Assembly (NCBI GenBank): GCA_903929895.1
Contig: CAIYWM010000356.1
Location: 1 to 11,367, forward strand
Source of the DNA: an uncultured Alphaproteobacteria bacterium
GTDB taxonomy: Bacteria > Pseudomonadota > Alphaproteobacteria > Reyranellales > Reyranellaceae
DNA length: 11,367 bases
Direction: 5' to 3'
Part shown: positions 1-5,982 of the stretch, piece by piece
Position numbering within the stretch: the stretch's first letter is position 1
How the letters are laid out: the number at the start of each line of letters is the position of its first letter
The notes under the pieces: model-generated
Told to the model about the DNA's origin: nothing
The model's database searches: none
Seen by the model: only the letters and a program-made list of their open reading frames with translations
Made by a program: the position numbers and the translations under genes

Positions 1-118
1 AGGCATCGATGATCTGGTAGGCCGACTGCAGCACGTTCGCCGCCACGATCGGCACGGCGAGCGTCAGCAGCGAACGGAGGATCGGACCTTCGAGGAGAGC
101 GTTCTTTGCGGGAGGCAC
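1..118 (-). CDS. MATE-family efflux transporter, N-terminal part (cut by window edge)
   Basis: The reverse strand from a GTG at 118-116 reads open to base 1, giving 39 codons. From codon 8 on, the protein is identical to the first part of the MATE transporter that starts at 359 on the plus strand (LLEGPILRSLL...SAYQIIDA). The start is supported by an AAAGGA ribosome site at 129-124, four bases upstream of a stop-start TGAGTG. An in-frame TGA sits directly before the GTG, so no upstream start is possible. MATE proteins are 12-helix inner-membrane antiporters that export cationic drugs or metabolites using Na+ or H+ gradients. Only the start of helix 1 is visible, so it cannot be told whether the gene is intact. 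It diverges from its near-twin across about 240 bases. Confidence 0.85.
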   Translation of the reverse strand, partial: MPPAKNALLEGPILRSLLTLAVPIVAANVLQSAYQIIDA

Positions 119-185
119 TCACGTCCTTTGGCGGATCAATGAGACTATTCTGCGAGTGTGCTCTCTTCCCATTGAATGCTGCAAA

Positions 186-261
186 GGTCCCTCGCTGCGC
201 TCGGGATGACACAGAGAGCGTGTCAAAAAGTCCGTGTCATCCTGAGCGCAGCGAAGGATCC
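186..261. repeat. Palindromic intergenic repeat of the 'HPERSEGS' type
   Basis: Left arm 186-212 and right arm 234-261 are inverted copies. They pair over about 27 bases with two mismatches and one bulge, leaving a 21-base loop. The core GTGTCATCCTGAGCGCAGCG and its complement resemble a dispersed palindromic element that I know from many GC-rich bacterial genomes; one strand is often mis-annotated as a peptide containing HPERSEGS. It fills the space between the two divergent MATE genes. It would form a strong hairpin in RNA from either strand. Its role is unknown; it may be a REP/MITE-like element rather than a regulator. Confidence 0.75.
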
Positions 262-323
262 TTCCTGCATCCTAACGCACCCCGTGTGACAGGAGCCGCA
301 CCGCCCTTCGGACGTTGAGGTCC

Positions 324-358
324 GCAGAAAAACCTCATTGCCCGATCAAAGGACCGGC
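324..358 (+). promoter_or_regulatory. Conserved 35-nt leader with ribosome site of MATE gene
   Basis: This leader aligns without gaps to the 35 bases upstream of the left MATE gene (153-119, minus strand). Shared blocks are GCAGAA, CTCATTG and AAAGGAC, the last being the Shine-Dalgarno five bases before the GTG at 359. In the left copy the equivalent of the TTG at 338 is followed by an in-frame TGA, so the shared start must be the GTG. Confidence 0.65.
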
Positions 359-1780
359 GTGCCCCCACCCAGCAACAAGCTCCTCGAAGGGCCGATCCTC
401 CGCTCGCTGCTGACGCTGGCCGTGCCGATCGTGGCGGCGAACGTGCTGCAGTCGGCCTACCAGATCATCGATGCCTTCTGGGTCGGGCGCTTCGGCGGCG
501 CGGCGGTAGCGGCCGTCTCGATCAGTTTCCCGGTGCTGTTCCTCACCTTCGCCATCGGCTCGGGCCTGTCGCTCGCCGGCTCGACACTCATCGCGCAGTA
601 TGTCGGCGCGCGTAACGACAAGATGGTCGCGCACGTCGCGGGCCAGACGCTGCTCATGGTGATCCTGGCCTCGGTGGTATTGGGGACGATCGGCTATTTC
701 TGCTCGCCCGCGCTGCTGCGGCTGATGGGCGTCGGGCCCGACGTCTATCCCGGGGCGCTGGGCTTCATGCGCGTATCGTTCGTGGGCATCGTCTTCAATT
801 TCACCTTCTTCGTGTTCCAGGCGATCATGCGCGGGATCGGCCGGCCGACCCTGCCGGTCTACATCGTGCTGGGCACGGTGTTCCTGAACTTCGTGCTGGC
901 TCCACTGCTGATCTTCGGCTGGGGACCGGTGCCGGGCTACGGCGTGATGGGCGCCGCCATCGCCACGCTGATCACCCAGGCGATCGCCGCCATTGTCGGC
1001 ATCGCCGTCCTGCGCATCGGCCTGCACGGCATCCATGTGCGGCGGCGCGATTTCATTCCCGACTTCACTTATGTGAAGCGCGCGTTCTTCCTTGGCCTTC
1101 CCGCCTCCGTCGAACTCTCGGCGCGGGCGCTGGGCCTGATGGTGATGACGTTCCTGATCGCGAGCTTCGGCACGCTGACGCTGGCGGCCTACGGCGTGGG
1201 GTCGAACATCCTGCAGGTCGTCATGGTCCCGGCCATGGGCCTGTCGATGGCGATCTCGACCCTGGTCGGCCAGAACATCGGCGCCGGCAACATCGAGCGC
1301 GCGGCGCGGATCGGGCGCCTGGGCGGACTGCTCGGGTTCGCGAGCCTGAGCTTCTTCGGGATCATTGTCTTCCTGTTCGCCCCCCGGCTCGTTGCCGTCT
1401 TCGTACCGGGGGACGCCGCGGTGATCGAAGCCGGCGCGGGCTTCCTGCGTATCATGTCGCTCGCCTGGGGCTTCCTCGGCCTGCAGTTCGCGCTGACCGG
1501 CGTGTTCCGCGCCTCGGGCAACATGGTGCTGACCATGGTGCTCACGCTCGTATCGCAGTGGGTCGTGCAGTTCCCGCTCGCCTATGTGCTCTCGAAGCAC
1601 ACGGATCTGCACGAGCAGGGAATCTGGTGGGCCTTGCCGATCTCCAACATCGTCACAGCGCTGATCACCCTCTGCCTCTATGCCAAGGGCGACTGGAAGA
1701 AGAAGCGCCTGATCGAGCCCGAGGAAGAACTTGCCGGCAAGGTGACGGAAGACATCCTGGTGGGCGAAGTCTCGCGCTAG
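359..1780 (+). CDS. MATE-family multidrug/metabolite efflux transporter
   Basis: A 473-residue polytopic membrane protein, the usual MATE size, with about twelve hydrophobic segments in two similar halves. Typical family stretches are visible: the N-terminal LLEGPILRSLLTLAVPIV with IIDAFWVGRFG, then GRPTLPVYI around the middle, and GQNIGAGNIERA and FRASGNM in the second half. The C-terminus is a charged tail after GDWKKKR. Such proteins sit in the inner membrane and exchange Na+ or H+ for cationic drugs or metabolites; the substrate here cannot be read. I chose GTG 359 over TTG 338 because AAAGGA lies five bases before it and the divergent paralogue shares this start but has a stop just upstream. 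No terminator with a T-run follows. The next gene starts 131 bases downstream on the same strand. Confidence 0.93.
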   Translation: MPPPSNKLLEGPILRSLLTLAVPIVAANVLQSAYQIIDAFWVGRFGGAAVAAVSISFPVLFLTFAIGSGLSLAGSTLIAQYVGARNDKMVAHVAGQTLLMVILASVVLGTIGYFCSPALLRLMGVGPDVYPGALGFMRVSFVGIVFNFTFFVFQAIMRGIGRPTLPVYIVLGTVFLNFVLAPLLIFGWGPVPGYGVMGAAIATLITQAIAAIVGIAVLRIGLHGIHVRRRDFIPDFTYVKRAFFLGLPASVELSARALGLMVMTFLIASFGTLTLAAYGVGSNILQVVMVPAMGLSMAISTLVGQNIGAGNIERAARIGRLGGLLGFASLSFFGIIVFLFAPRLVAVFVPGDAAVIEAGAGFLRIMSLAWGFLGLQFALTGVFRASGNMVLTMVLTLVSQWVVQFPLAYVLSKHTDLHEQGIWWALPISNIVTALITLCLYAKGDWKKKRLIEPEEELAGKVTEDILVGEVSR

Positions 1781-1877
1781 CGCTGCCGTCATCCGCAGGA
1801 AAATCTGCAGCTTATGTGCGAGCAGGGTGCCTGAGATATTCGCAAACTGGCGTTGCAGCTATCTGCACGCATGCAGA

Positions 1878-1909
1878 GACTTCTCCTTGTGCTCTCGGGG
1901 GGAGAAGTC
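1878..1909 (+). promoter_or_regulatory. Hairpin masking the Shine-Dalgarno of the lysin-like gene
   Basis: GACTTCTCC at 1878-1886 pairs perfectly with GGAGAAGTC at 1901-1909 across a 14-base loop, and two G-U pairs can extend the stem inward. The right arm is the purine-rich ribosome site of the gene starting at 1912, so the folded mRNA would hide it. The ATG is only two bases after the stem. This is the layout of an RNA thermometer or another translational switch. The pairing is seen directly; the regulatory role is inferred. Confidence 0.55.
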
Positions 1910-1911
1910 CA

Positions 1912-2676
1912 ATGGCCGTTGCAAAGGTTAAGAGCGATTTCGTCTATCTGTCGAGCATCTCGGGCCCCGTGCCGCTGACGGAACTCAAGGAGAATCCTCT
2001 GCGGGAACTGCAGACGGCTCTCAAGCGGCTGGGATATCCGGTCGGCGATCTGGATGGGCTCTACGGACCCAATACCCGTAATGCCTGGGCCGAATTCAAG
2101 ACCGACGTTTATTCCGGAAATCCGGAGTTGATCGGCCCGGAATCGGTCGCCGCGCTGCAGGACAAGCTGCGCGAGCTGCCCAGTACCGCCAAGCCCATGC
2201 TCTCCACCAGGAGTGGCACCATCCAGGCGATCAAGAACCAGTGCGCTGCCCTGGGCATCGGTCTGCCGACCCAGATCGCCTATGTGCTGGCGACCACGCA
2301 ATGGGAGACGGCCCAGACCTTCCAGCCGGTAAAGGAGGCTTTCTGGCTCAGCGAAACCTGGCGGAAGGCGAACCTCAGATACTATCCATATTATGGTCGC
2401 GGCTACGTGCAGCTTACCTGGAAGAACAACTACCAGACCTACTCCGGGCTGATCGGACGCGACATGGTGGCGGATCCTGACATCGCGCTCGAGCCTGCCG
2501 TCGCCCTGTTCGTCCTCGTCCACGGCTTCAAGACGGGCGCTTTCACCGGGCGCAAGATCACCGACTACATCTCCGAGAATCAGACGGATTTCGTCGCCGC
2601 GCGGCGCTGCATCAACGGCACCGACAAGGCCAGCGAGATTGCCCAGATCGCCAAGGATTTCCTGGCGACACTATAG
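1912..2676 (+). CDS. Peptidoglycan-binding and GH19/lysozyme-like hydrolase
   Basis: A 254-residue protein. Residues about 28-85 fit a PG_binding_1 repeat (LQTALKRLGYPVGDLDGLYGP...). Residues about 100-254 resemble the lysozyme-like fold of GH19 chitinases and phage endolysins, with YYGRGYVQLTW at 160-170 as the clearest signature. Glu132 in QWETAQTFQPV is the likely general acid, and Glu142 nearby is a second acidic candidate. It probably cleaves peptidoglycan glycan strands. No signal peptide or membrane segment is visible, and no holin or spanin gene is near, so how it would reach the wall is unclear. It may be a domesticated phage lysin. The ATG at 1912 is preceded by GGGGAGAAG, which lies in a hairpin. 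Codon choice looks slightly more AT-tolerant (TAT, AAT, GTT) than in the flanking genes. Confidence 0.83.
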   Translation: MAVAKVKSDFVYLSSISGPVPLTELKENPLRELQTALKRLGYPVGDLDGLYGPNTRNAWAEFKTDVYSGNPELIGPESVAALQDKLRELPSTAKPMLSTRSGTIQAIKNQCAALGIGLPTQIAYVLATTQWETAQTFQPVKEAFWLSETWRKANLRYYPYYGRGYVQLTWKNNYQTYSGLIGRDMVADPDIALEPAVALFVLVHGFKTGAFTGRKITDYISENQTDFVAARRCINGTDKASEIAQIAKDFLATL

Positions 2677-2750
2677 CTGCTGGAGACGGCTCCCTCGCCC
2701 GGACAGGCCCCCAACCCGGTCACGACACGCGTGCATCGGACGGCCTGCTC

Positions 2751-2769
2751 ATGTAAATCTTCTTAACAT
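2751..2769. promoter_or_regulatory. Putative TetR operator, site 1 (reaches the regulator's start codon)
   Basis: The imperfect palindrome ATGTAAATCTTCTTAACAT matches the site at 3449-3467 in 16 of 19 positions. Its arms ATGTAAA and TTAACAT are inverted repeats with one mismatch. It runs into the ATG of the TetR gene at 2768 and displaces any normal Shine-Dalgarno. Binding by the TetR product would block its own transcription. The match between the two sites is seen; which protein binds is inferred from position. Confidence 0.7.
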
Positions 2770-3406
2770 GAGCTGGAAGCGCAACGACCGTGAGGAGCGG
2801 AAGTATCACCACGGCAGCCTGCGCGAGGCGCTGATCAAGGCTGCCCGCGAGCTCATCAAGGAAAAGGGCCCGGCAGGCTTCACCTTCGCCGATGCGGCGC
2901 GGTCCGCGGGCGTGAGCCCGGCCGCGCCCTACCGCCATTTCCGCGACCGCGACGCGCTGATGGCCGACGTGGCGCGCGAGGGTTTCGAGCGCTTCGCGGC
3001 GATGCTGGCCGCAGGCTGGGCCAGCGGCAAACCCGATCCCGTCACCGCCTTCCACAGTATCGGCAAGGCCTATCTTACGTTCGCGCGCTCCGAACCGGCC
3101 TACTACGCGGCGATGTTCGAGTCGGGCATCTCCCCCGATACGAATCCCGACCTCCGGGCCGCGTCGGAACGGGCCTTTGCCGTGCTGCGCGCGGCGGCCG
3201 ACCAGCTCGTCGTCCTGCTCCCGGCCCCCGGGCGCCCGCCCGCGCTGATGATGAGCCTGCATATCTGGTCGATGGCACACGGCATCGCCTCCCTGTTCGG
3301 GCGCGGCGATTCCGGCCGGCGCGCACTGCCCATGTCGGCCGAGGAACTGCTCGAGTCGGAAGTACTCATCTACCTGCAGGGCCTGGGTTTTCCCGCTTCG
3401 CGCTGA
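2768..3406 (+). CDS. TetR/AcrR-family transcriptional regulator
   Basis: A 212-residue protein with the standard TetR N-terminus. YHHGSLREALIKAARELI at 13-30 forms helix 1, and FTFADAARSAGVSPAAPYRHF at 38-58 is the helix-turn-helix. The C-terminal ligand and dimer domain has the IWSMAHGIASLF stretch typical of WHG-type TetR C-domains. Such proteins are dimeric repressors released by small ligands; the ligand is unknown. The ATG at 2768 is the only in-frame start near the domain. It has no Shine-Dalgarno because an operator-like palindrome covers 2751-2769, so a leaderless mRNA is possible. The same palindrome precedes the next gene (DUF2852), 96 bases downstream, making autoregulation and control of that neighbour likely. 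Confidence 0.92.
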   Translation: MSWKRNDREERKYHHGSLREALIKAARELIKEKGPAGFTFADAARSAGVSPAAPYRHFRDRDALMADVAREGFERFAAMLAAGWASGKPDPVTAFHSIGKAYLTFARSEPAYYAAMFESGISPDTNPDLRAASERAFAVLRAAADQLVVLLPAPGRPPALMMSLHIWSMAHGIASLFGRGDSGRRALPMSAEELLESEVLIYLQGLGFPASR

Positions 3407-3423
3407 AAGTTTTCGCCGGGGCC

Positions 3424-3429
3424 TTGACT
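3424..3429 (+). promoter_or_regulatory. Possible -35 element (TTGACT) for the DUF2852 gene
   Basis: TTGACT resembles the sigma-70 -35 consensus. A -10 at the usual 17-base spacing (about 3447-3452, CAATGT) is poor, but it would overlap the operator at 3449-3467, which fits repression by blocking polymerase. Suggested by position only. Confidence 0.35.
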
Positions 3430-3448
3430 CACCGGGTTGGCGACCCCA

Positions 3449-3482
3449 ATGTAAATGTCGTTAACATTCACATCGTTAACAT
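3449..3482. promoter_or_regulatory. Putative TetR operator, site 2, plus a half-matching tandem copy
   Basis: ATGTAAATGTCGTTAACAT at 3449-3467 repeats the palindrome found at the start of the TetR gene. The block TCGTTAACAT then recurs at 3473-3482, exactly 15 bases after its first occurrence (3458-3467), giving a second overlapping site with one conserved half. It lies between a TTGACT at 3424 and the DUF2852 ribosome site at about 3488-3495. It likely binds the upstream TetR protein, perhaps as two dimers. Confidence 0.68.
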
Positions 3483-3502
3483 CAGCAAAAGGGGGCTCCC
3501 TC

Positions 3503-3925
3503 ATGGGCCTGATCGAAAAAATAGACGACCTCGGCAAGCCGGCGTGGATTGCGCTCCTGGTGCTGAGCTTCATCCTGTTCTGGCCGGTTGGCCTGGCCCT
3601 TCTCATCTATCTCAAAGGGAGTGGACGCATGTTTTGCTCGAAGCGCTACGGTCACTGGAACATGCCCGATGGCCGCTCGTGCCGTGAGGAATTACAGGGC
3701 TGGAAGCGCCGCACCGGCTGGGGCCGCCGCAGCAGCAGCGGCAACGTCGCCTTCGACGAATATCGCGAGGAGACGATCAACCGCCTCGATCAGGAGCAGC
3801 GGGAGTTCCGCGACTTCCTCGACAAGCTGCGCGCCGCCAAGGACCGCGCCGAGTTCGACCAGTTCATGGCCGACCGTCGCAACCGCCCGGCGACAGAGAC
3901 GCCGCCGGCCCCCAGCGCATCCTGA
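3503..3925 (+). CDS. DUF2852 family membrane protein
   Basis: A 140-residue protein with one hydrophobic segment at about 14-37 (AWIALLVLSFILFWPVGLAL), a short linker with MFCSKRYGHWN, then a charged helical region. FDEYREETINRLDQEQREF and FLDKLRAAKDRAEFDQFM at 84-122 are the hallmark of DUF2852, a family I know mainly from alphaproteobacteria and whose function is unknown. The tail is Pro/Ala-rich. The start at 3503 follows AAAAGGGGG at about eight bases. An upstream in-frame ATG at 3455 lies inside the operator palindrome and has no ribosome site, so I rejected it. The gene is probably repressed by the TetR protein encoded just upstream, since both carry the same operator-like site. A terminator follows. 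Confidence 0.88.
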   Translation: MGLIEKIDDLGKPAWIALLVLSFILFWPVGLALLIYLKGSGRMFCSKRYGHWNMPDGRSCREELQGWKRRTGWGRRSSSGNVAFDEYREETINRLDQEQREFRDFLDKLRAAKDRAEFDQFMADRRNRPATETPPAPSAS

Positions 3926-3954
3926 GACTTACGGACGGAGGCCTGTCCACGAGG

Positions 3955-3982
3955 CGCCCGCGGTTCACCCCGCGGGCGTTTT
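3955..3982 (+). terminator. Rho-independent terminator after the DUF2852 gene
   Basis: CGCCCGCGG (3955-3963) and CCGCGGGCG (3970-3978) form a perfect 9-bp GC stem with a six-base loop, followed by TTTT. It sits between two convergent genes. The opposite strand has no T-run after the stem, so it serves mainly the plus strand. Confidence 0.85.
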
Positions 3983-3985
3983 GCG

Positions 3986-4690
3986 TCAGTGGTCGAGCTT
4001 CATCGGCAGACGCTCGGCGTGCGCCCGCTGCGCGAGGTCGGAGAGGAGGGAAAAGGCGTAGCGCGCGCAGCCTTCCACAGTCCGCCTTTCGGGCGGCATC
4101 TGGCCCCAGGCTGCAATATCGGTGGCGGAGGCCTTCCATGTTGAGGCATTCAAGTCCGCCAACTGACGGCGCAAAGTCGTCACCGACCCCACCACAACGC
4201 GCCGACCGTCGACATCCTCCCCCTCGAAGGTGATCTCGAAGGCGACCGGCAGCCACATCTCCACATTGCGGACCAGATGGGAATAGCGCGAGCGGAAGCC
4301 CTCCGCGGTCGACCGCATCAGGGCGACGTCGTGGTCCCATTCCTCCGGCAGGGTTTCGGGCAACCGCAACGCCGGGTGCTCGGCATAGGCCGCCCACAGG
4401 ACGAGCGACCCGAACCCGTCCCAGCCGGGACGTTGGGTGAACCACGGAGCCGCCTCCGTCTCGCCCCACTCGAGCGGCCCGGCAAGACGATCGCCCAGGG
4501 CCTTTGCAAGCGCGGTGCGCCAGGCGATCACTCTCGCACGGATACGATCCTGGCTCTTGGCCTCGTCGGTCGGCATGGCCGACCGAACAGCAGGCGGCGC
4601 GCCCCGCTCACGAAGGGCTCTCTCGACGAGATTTTCCCAGGCACCGGCGTAATAGCGCGTAAGCGACCCGACATAGACGTCGAGAGCCAT
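3986..4690 (-). CDS. Conserved protein of unknown function
   Basis: A 234-residue soluble-looking protein without signal peptide or membrane helix. It begins MALDVYVGSLTRYYAGAWE, an opening I associate with an uncharacterised bacterial family without being able to name a domain. It is rich in Trp (for example WDGFGSLVLWAAYAEHP in the middle and MWLPVAFEITFEGEDVDG later) and ends in a charged helix, AQRAHAERLPMKLDH. No catalytic motif is evident and I assign no function. The ATG at 4690 fits the conserved-looking N-terminus, but the nearest Shine-Dalgarno (AAAGGAA, 4708-4702) is rather far, about 11 bases. The gene converges on DUF2852 across a terminator, and lies downstream of the Bug cluster, from which a hairpin and about 130 bases separate it. 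Confidence 0.8.
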   Translation of the reverse strand: MALDVYVGSLTRYYAGAWENLVERALRERGAPPAVRSAMPTDEAKSQDRIRARVIAWRTALAKALGDRLAGPLEWGETEAAPWFTQRPGWDGFGSLVLWAAYAEHPALRLPETLPEEWDHDVALMRSTAEGFRSRYSHLVRNVEMWLPVAFEITFEGEDVDGRRVVVGSVTTLRRQLADLNASTWKASATDIAAWGQMPPERRTVEGCARYAFSLLSDLAQRAHAERLPMKLDH

Positions 4691-4825
4691 GAAGAGGTGA
4701 GTTCCTTTCCGTACGGTCGCTGACGAAATTCGCCATTTGCAGTGGCCCTACAAGTACAATTTCCACGTGCAGGGACGCAATCGCAAAGCGGCGAAATCCC
4801 TATCAATTTCGGTCGTCGACATGAG

Positions 4826-4849
4826 TCGGGCGGGAACAAGCCCGCCCGA
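4826..4849 (-). terminator. GC-rich hairpin after the Bug-gene unit
   Basis: TCGGGCGGG (4826-4834) and CCCGCCCGA (4841-4849) form a perfect 9-bp stem with a six-base loop. It lies 26 bases past the stop of the last Bug gene on the minus strand. No T-run follows in that direction, so it may stop transcription imperfectly or protect the 3' end. Confidence 0.5.
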
Positions 4850-4874
4850 GTGCCTTTATTCCCGGTAGCTGCGG

Positions 4875-5867
4875 CTACTGTGGTTCGATGTTCAGGCCCT
4901 TCACCAGGTCGATCCAGATCGGCCCCTGCTCGGCCACGATCTTCTCGAAGAAAACGTGGTCGCGGGCGGCATTGTCGATGCCGAAGGTGGCGAGGATCTT
5001 CTGGATGCGCTCACTCTTGCCGCCCTCGACCATCATGTCCGAGAGCTTCTGCACGATCTCCTTGGGCATGCCCGCGGGACCGACCAGGCCAATCCAGCCC
5101 TGGACCTGGAAGGCCTTGTCGGTCACCCCCTGCTCATAGAAGGTTGGGACGTCGGGAAGTTTCTTCATGCGCTCCATGGTCGGCACGGCAATAGGCCGGC
5201 CGTTGCCCGACTGCAGCACGCCCGACGCGGCGGCGACGCTGCCGCTGCCGCCCTGCACCGCGCCCGAGGCCACGTCCTGCCACATCGGCGCCTCGCCGCG
5301 ATAATGCACCGCTTCCATGCCGAGCTTGTAGTGGCGGTTCAGCGCCTCGACGGCGACATGACTGTAGGAGCCGGCGCCGTAGGTGCCGAGGCTGGTCTTG
5401 TTGGCGCGGGCATAGTCGGCGAGCTCGGCAAGGTTCTTAACCGGCACCTTGCTGTTCACGATCAGCGGCAGGTGGCCTGCGTCCATCCACGAGATCAGGA
5501 CGAAATCCTTGTCCGGGTCATAGGGCAGTTTCTTGAACAGCACCTTGTTCATGATCATCGTGGTCGAGATCGTCCACATCAGCGTGTAGCCGTCCGGCGC
5601 CGCGCCCTTCACCTGCTCCGCGGCGATGGCGCCGCTGGCGCCAGTCTTGTTCTCGACCGATACCGGCTGACCGGTCTTCTGTGAGATGTACTCGCCATAG
5701 GCTCGGGCGAAGGTGTCGGTGAGACCGCCCGCCGGATAGCCACAGATGATCCTGATGGGTTTGTTGGGCCAGGCTCCCTGGCCGATGGCCGGAGCCGGCA
5801 AGGCCGCTGCAACCGCAGCGGCAGAGCCATAACGCAGCACATCACGTCGCGACGCACTCACGATCAT
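4875..5867 (-). CDS. Bug-family (TctC-like) periplasmic solute-binding protein 1
   Basis: A 330-residue protein of the Bug/TctC family, which binds carboxylates and similar small molecules in the periplasm. A Tat signal is visible: SRRDVLR at 6-12, a hydrophobic run to about 24, and a cleavage region near 27-30. Family motifs follow: YPAGGLTDTFAR at 44-55, VENKTGASGAIAAE, PDGYTLM, KKLPYDPDKDF and, near the end, PKEIVQKLSDMM. The ATG at 5867 follows GGGAGG at about six bases; longer reading would remove the signal from the N-terminus. It is the third gene of a minus-strand unit after a CoA-transferase and a closely related Bug gene (115-base gap). No TctA/TctB genes are here, so it would rely on membrane parts encoded elsewhere or act as a sensor. 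The ligand is unknown. Confidence 0.93.
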   Translation of the reverse strand: MIVSASRRDVLRYGSAAAVAAALPAPAIGQGAWPNKPIRIICGYPAGGLTDTFARAYGEYISQKTGQPVSVENKTGASGAIAAEQVKGAAPDGYTLMWTISTTMIMNKVLFKKLPYDPDKDFVLISWMDAGHLPLIVNSKVPVKNLAELADYARANKTSLGTYGAGSYSHVAVEALNRHYKLGMEAVHYRGEAPMWQDVASGAVQGGSGSVAAASGVLQSGNGRPIAVPTMERMKKLPDVPTFYEQGVTDKAFQVQGWIGLVGPAGMPKEIVQKLSDMMVEGGKSERIQKILATFGIDNAARDHVFFEKIVAEQGPIWIDLVKGLNIEPQ

Positions 5868-5947
5868 CGATTGCCTCCCTGTGGCGCAATTTTTTTGACG
5901 GTCGAGGCCGTCTCGGGCGCGCCTGAAAGAAGCATGGCCGCGATTTT

Positions 5948-5975
5948 GCACTGCGTAAAGCCCGCACCGCAGTGC
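5948..5975 (-). other. Hairpin between the two Bug genes
   Basis: GCACTGCG (5948-5955) and CGCAGTGC (5968-5975) form a perfect 8-bp stem with a 12-base loop, starting eight bases past the stop of the upstream Bug gene. No T-run follows on the minus strand. It could be an mRNA 3'-end stabiliser or a weak attenuator that lowers expression of the last gene. Confidence 0.4.
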
Positions 5976-5982
5976 GGTCAGG

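Noticed and set aside
106..318. Open frame of 70 residues containing CHPERSEGSF
   Set aside because: It reads through the palindromic repeat; this peptide is a well-known artefact of that repeat, and the frame begins in the 5' end of the left MATE gene.
335..1792. 485-residue antisense frame opposite the MATE gene
   Set aside because: Composition (His/Arg/Asp/Gln-rich without domains) is typical of the shadow of a GC-rich gene; the plus strand encodes a clear MATE protein.
1558..1911. Long N-terminal extension of the lysin-like frame into the MATE gene
   Set aside because: It overlaps the MATE coding region in another frame; the ATG at 1912 has a strong ribosome site and begins the domain-containing part.
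2726..2733. CACGCGTG palindrome upstream of tetR
   Set aside because: Only eight bases and no second copy noticed; likely chance in GC-rich sequence.
3455..3502. Upstream ATG extending the DUF2852 protein by 16 residues
   Set aside because: It lies within the operator palindrome and has no ribosome site, while the ATG at 3503 has a good one.
4691..4825. Possible small gene or RNA between the unknown protein and the hairpin at 4826
   Set aside because: No frame with a ribosome site and no convincing promoter or structure; probably just the 5' region of the unknown gene.
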